Assembly: GCF_040412425.1 (NCBI RefSeq)
Contig: NC_089781.1
Span: forward strand, 47,755,175-47,819,174
Length of the DNA stretch: 64,000 nucleotides
Direction: 5' to 3'
DNA from: Macrobrachium rosenbergii
Lineage: Eukaryota; Arthropoda; Malacostraca; Decapoda; Palaemonidae
The notes beneath the pieces were generated by a model. It had not been told where the DNA came from. It searched no databases and was given only the letters and a program-made list of their open reading frames with translations. Position numbers and translations under genes: made by a program. Positions 61,301-64,000 of the stretch are shown here, in pieces. The number at the start of each line of letters is the position of its first letter. The first letter of the stretch is position 1.

Positions 61301-64000
61301 CTTGTGTCAAAATTCATCTGTCATTGGATACCATGAGCATCCTTAGAGAATGTTTTGCTCTTCACAAAAGATGAACTTGTGTCAAAATTCATCTGTCATT
61401 GGATACCATGAGCATCCTTAAAGAATGTTTTTCTCTTCACAAAAGAATATCTTGTTTCAAAATTCATCTGTCATTGGATACCATGAGCATTTGTAGAGAA
61501 TGTTTTTCTCTTCACAAAAAGATGATCTTGTTTCAAAATTCATCTGTCATTGGATACCATGAGCATCCTTAGAGAATGATTTTTATCTTCACAAAAGATG
61601 ATCTGTTTCAAAAATTCATCTTCATTGGATACCATGAGCATTTAGAGAATGTTTTTCTTCACAAAAGATGATCTTGTGTCAAAATTCATCTGTCATTGGA
61701 TACCATGAGCATCCTTAGAGAATGTTTTCTCTTCACAAAAGATGATCTTGTTTCAAAATTCATCTGTCATTGGATACCATGAGCATCCTTAGAGAATGTT
61801 TTCTCTTCACAAAAGATGATCTTGTTTCAAAATTCATCTGTCATTGGATGACCATGAGCATCCTTAGAGAATGTTTTCTCTTCACAAAATATGATCTTGT
61901 TTCAAAATTCATCTGTCATTGGATACCATGAGCATTTTTTTCTTCTTACAAAATGATTTGTTCAAAATCTTGTCATTGATAAAGATCCTTAAGAATCTTG
62001 TCTTCAAAAGATTCTTGTGTCAAAATCTGTCATTGGATACTATGAGTGTCCTTTAGAGACTATTTTTCTTACAGAAGATGATCTTTTTTCATCTGTCATC
62101 AGATACCTTTAGCATCCTTAAGAATTTTTTCTCTCACAAATATGATCTTGTGTCAAAATTCATCTGTCATTGGATACCATGAGGCATCCTTAGAGAATGT
62201 TTTTCTCTTCACAAAAGATGATCTTGTTTTGAAACCCATCTGTCATTGGATACCATTGAGCATCCTTAAGAATGTTTTCTCTTCACAAAGATGATCTTGT
62301 GTCAAAATTCATCTGTCATTGGATACCATGAGCATTTTAGAGAATGTTTTTTTCATTCAAAAGATGATCTTGTGTCAAAATTCATCTGTCATTGATACCA
62401 TGAGTATTTGTTAGAGAATTCTTCTCTTCACAAAAGATGATCTTGTGTCAAAATTCATCTGTTATTGGATACCATGAGCATCCTTAGAGAATGTTTTTCT
62501 CTTCACAAAGATGATTTTGTGTCAAAATTCATCTGTCATTGGATACCATGAGCATCCTTAGAGAATGTTTTTCTCTTTACAAAAGATGATCTTGTGTCAA
62601 AATTCATCTGTCATTGGATACCATGAGTATCCTAGAGAATGTTTTCTCTTCACAAAATGATCTTGTGTCAAAATTCATCTGTCATTGGATACCATTTTTT
62701 GATCCTTAGAGAATGTTTTCTCTCTTCACAAAAGATGATCTTGTATCAAATTCATCTGTCATTGATACCATGAGCATCCTTAGAGAATGTTTTTTCTTCA
62801 CAAAAGATGATCTTGTGTCAAAATTTATCTGTCGTTGGATACATGAGCATCCATAAGAAATTTTTCTCTTCACAAAAGATGATCTTGTGTCAAAATTCAT
62901 CTTTTCTTGGACCATGAGCAACCTTGTAGAGAATGTTTATCTCATAGAGAATGATTTGTGTCCTTCAAGATACCTTGATGATGTTTTCTCTTGTCATTGA
63001 TACCATGAGCAACCTTAGAGAATGTTTTTACCTCATACAAAAGATGATCTTGTGTCAAATTCATCTGTCATTGGATACCATGAGCATCCTGAGAGAATGT
63101 TTTTCTCTTCACAAAAGATGATCTTGTTTAAAAATTCATCTGTCATTGGATACCATGAGCATTTGTAGAGAATGTTTTTCTTCACAAAAGATGATCTTGT
63201 GTCAAAAATTCATCTGTCATTGGATACCATGAGCATCCTTAAGAATGTTTTTCTTTCACAAAAGATGATCTTGTTTCAAAATTCATCTGTCATTGGATAC
63301 CATGAGCATCCTTAGAGAATTTTTTTCTCTTCACAAAAGATGATCTTGTTTAAAATTCATCTGTCATTGATACCATGAGCATCCTGTAGAGAATGATTTT
63401 CTTCTTCACAAAGATGATCTTGTGTCAATGTCTTTTTGGATACTGAGCATCCTCAATAAAAACGATGATCTTGTTCAAAATTCATCTCTCATTGGATACC
63501 ATGAGCATTTAAGTAGAGAATGTTTTTTTCACACAAAGATGATCTTGTGTTAAAAATTCATCTGTCATTGGATACCATGAGCATTTGTAGAGAATGTTTT
63601 TTCTTCACAAAAGATGATCTTGTTTCAAAATTCATCATGTCATTGGATACCATGAGCATCATTAGAGAATGTTTTTTCTCTTCACAAAAGATGATCTTGT
63701 TTCAAAATTCATCTGTCATTGTACATTTTAGGAATGATTTTCTTTCACAAAAGATGATCTTGGCATTGATACCATGAGCATCCTGTAGAGAATGTTTTTC
63801 TTCACAAAAGATGATCTTGTTTCAAAATTCATCTGTCATTGGATACCATGAGCATCCTTGAGAGAAATGTTTTCTCTTCACAAAAGATGATCTTGTGTCA
63901 AAATTCATCTGTCATTGGATACCATGAGCATCCTAGAGAATGTTTTTCTCTTCACAAAAGATGATCTTGTGTCAAAATTCATCTGTCATTGGATACCATG

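Larger units (their letters stand above)
15641..64000. repeat. 75-bp satellite, homogenised core array
   Basis: Roughly 645 head-to-tail units continue to the window end without any other insertion I can see. The unit is 75 bases (25 of them G or C) and reads through TTCACAAAAGATGATCTTGT, then TTCAAAATTCATCTGTCATT, GGATACCATGAGCATCCTTA and GAGAATGTTTTTCTC. Two sites vary in a two-state way: CTTGTTTCAAAA or CTTGTGTCAAAA, and CATCCTTAG or CATTTGTAG. All combinations occur. Substitutions are otherwise rare, while length changes in A and T runs and truncated units are common. Each of the three forward frames contains one stop per 25-codon unit in the consensus, so the array is not coding. The right boundary is outside the window. 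Confidence 0.96.

Noticed and set aside
16000..64000. Many open frames of 60-130 codons in the satellite with repeated peptides such as DTMSILRECF and SKFICHWIP
   Set aside because: The unit is 25 codons and every consensus forward frame has one stop per unit (TGA, TAG, TGA). Long frames arise only where indels shift frame around a stop. There are no initiation contexts, no consistent protein, and the minus strand behaves the same way.
13819..64000. CRISPR-like array of regular repeats
   Set aside because: There are no unique spacers; the whole 75-bp period is conserved, and the context is a eukaryotic transposon-rich locus.

Overview
The window is eukaryotic repeat DNA with no host gene that I can identify. 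It shows DIRS retrotransposons with tyrosine recombinases, piggyBac-, hAT-, mariner- and pogo-type DNA transposon remnants, and a very large satellite. An arthropod is most likely. The combination recalls decapod crustacean genomes, but that is an impression from family knowledge and was not tested.

Layout. Positions 1-6144 hold the 3' part of a fairly well preserved DIRS element (copy 1): end of gag, an open reverse transcriptase/RNase H frame, a tyrosine recombinase with one frameshift, an 89-bp internal complementary region (ICR) and a right terminal repeat. The terminal repeat is split by a 2.2-kb TTAA-flanked piggyBac-like non-autonomous element that carries its own array of about 360-395-bp repeats. 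Ten bases past the DIRS end lies a 1.45-kb hAT-like element (6156-7609) with an 8-bp target duplication. Next come the 3' part of a mariner element with an internally deleted transposase (to about 8405) and one end of a pogo/Tigger-like element (to 8478). From 8481 to 13818 lies a second, heavily decayed DIRS element (copy 2), interrupted by a 370-bp palindromic insertion. It keeps its own 88-bp ICR and right terminal repeat.

From about 13819 to the end (at least 50 kb) the window is one head-to-tail satellite with a unit of about 75 bp, on the order of 670 copies. The first 1.8 kb is a diverged edge of an older unit type. The rest is a homogenised core with two interchangeable variants at each of two sites, shared rare-variant blocks at about 6.3-6.8-kb spacing, and unusually many indels.

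How the parts fit. The elements form a nested stack. Copy 2 (oldest, most decayed) appears to have received the pogo-like element, which received the mariner, which received DIRS copy 1 (youngest), whose right terminal repeat then received the piggyBac-like element. The hAT-like element is a separate insertion into the mariner leader. The missing left parts of all these elements should lie just upstream of base 1. The two DIRS copies share ICR architecture with conserved core sequence but different, still complementary, stem sequences. That covariation is the most informative signal in the window.
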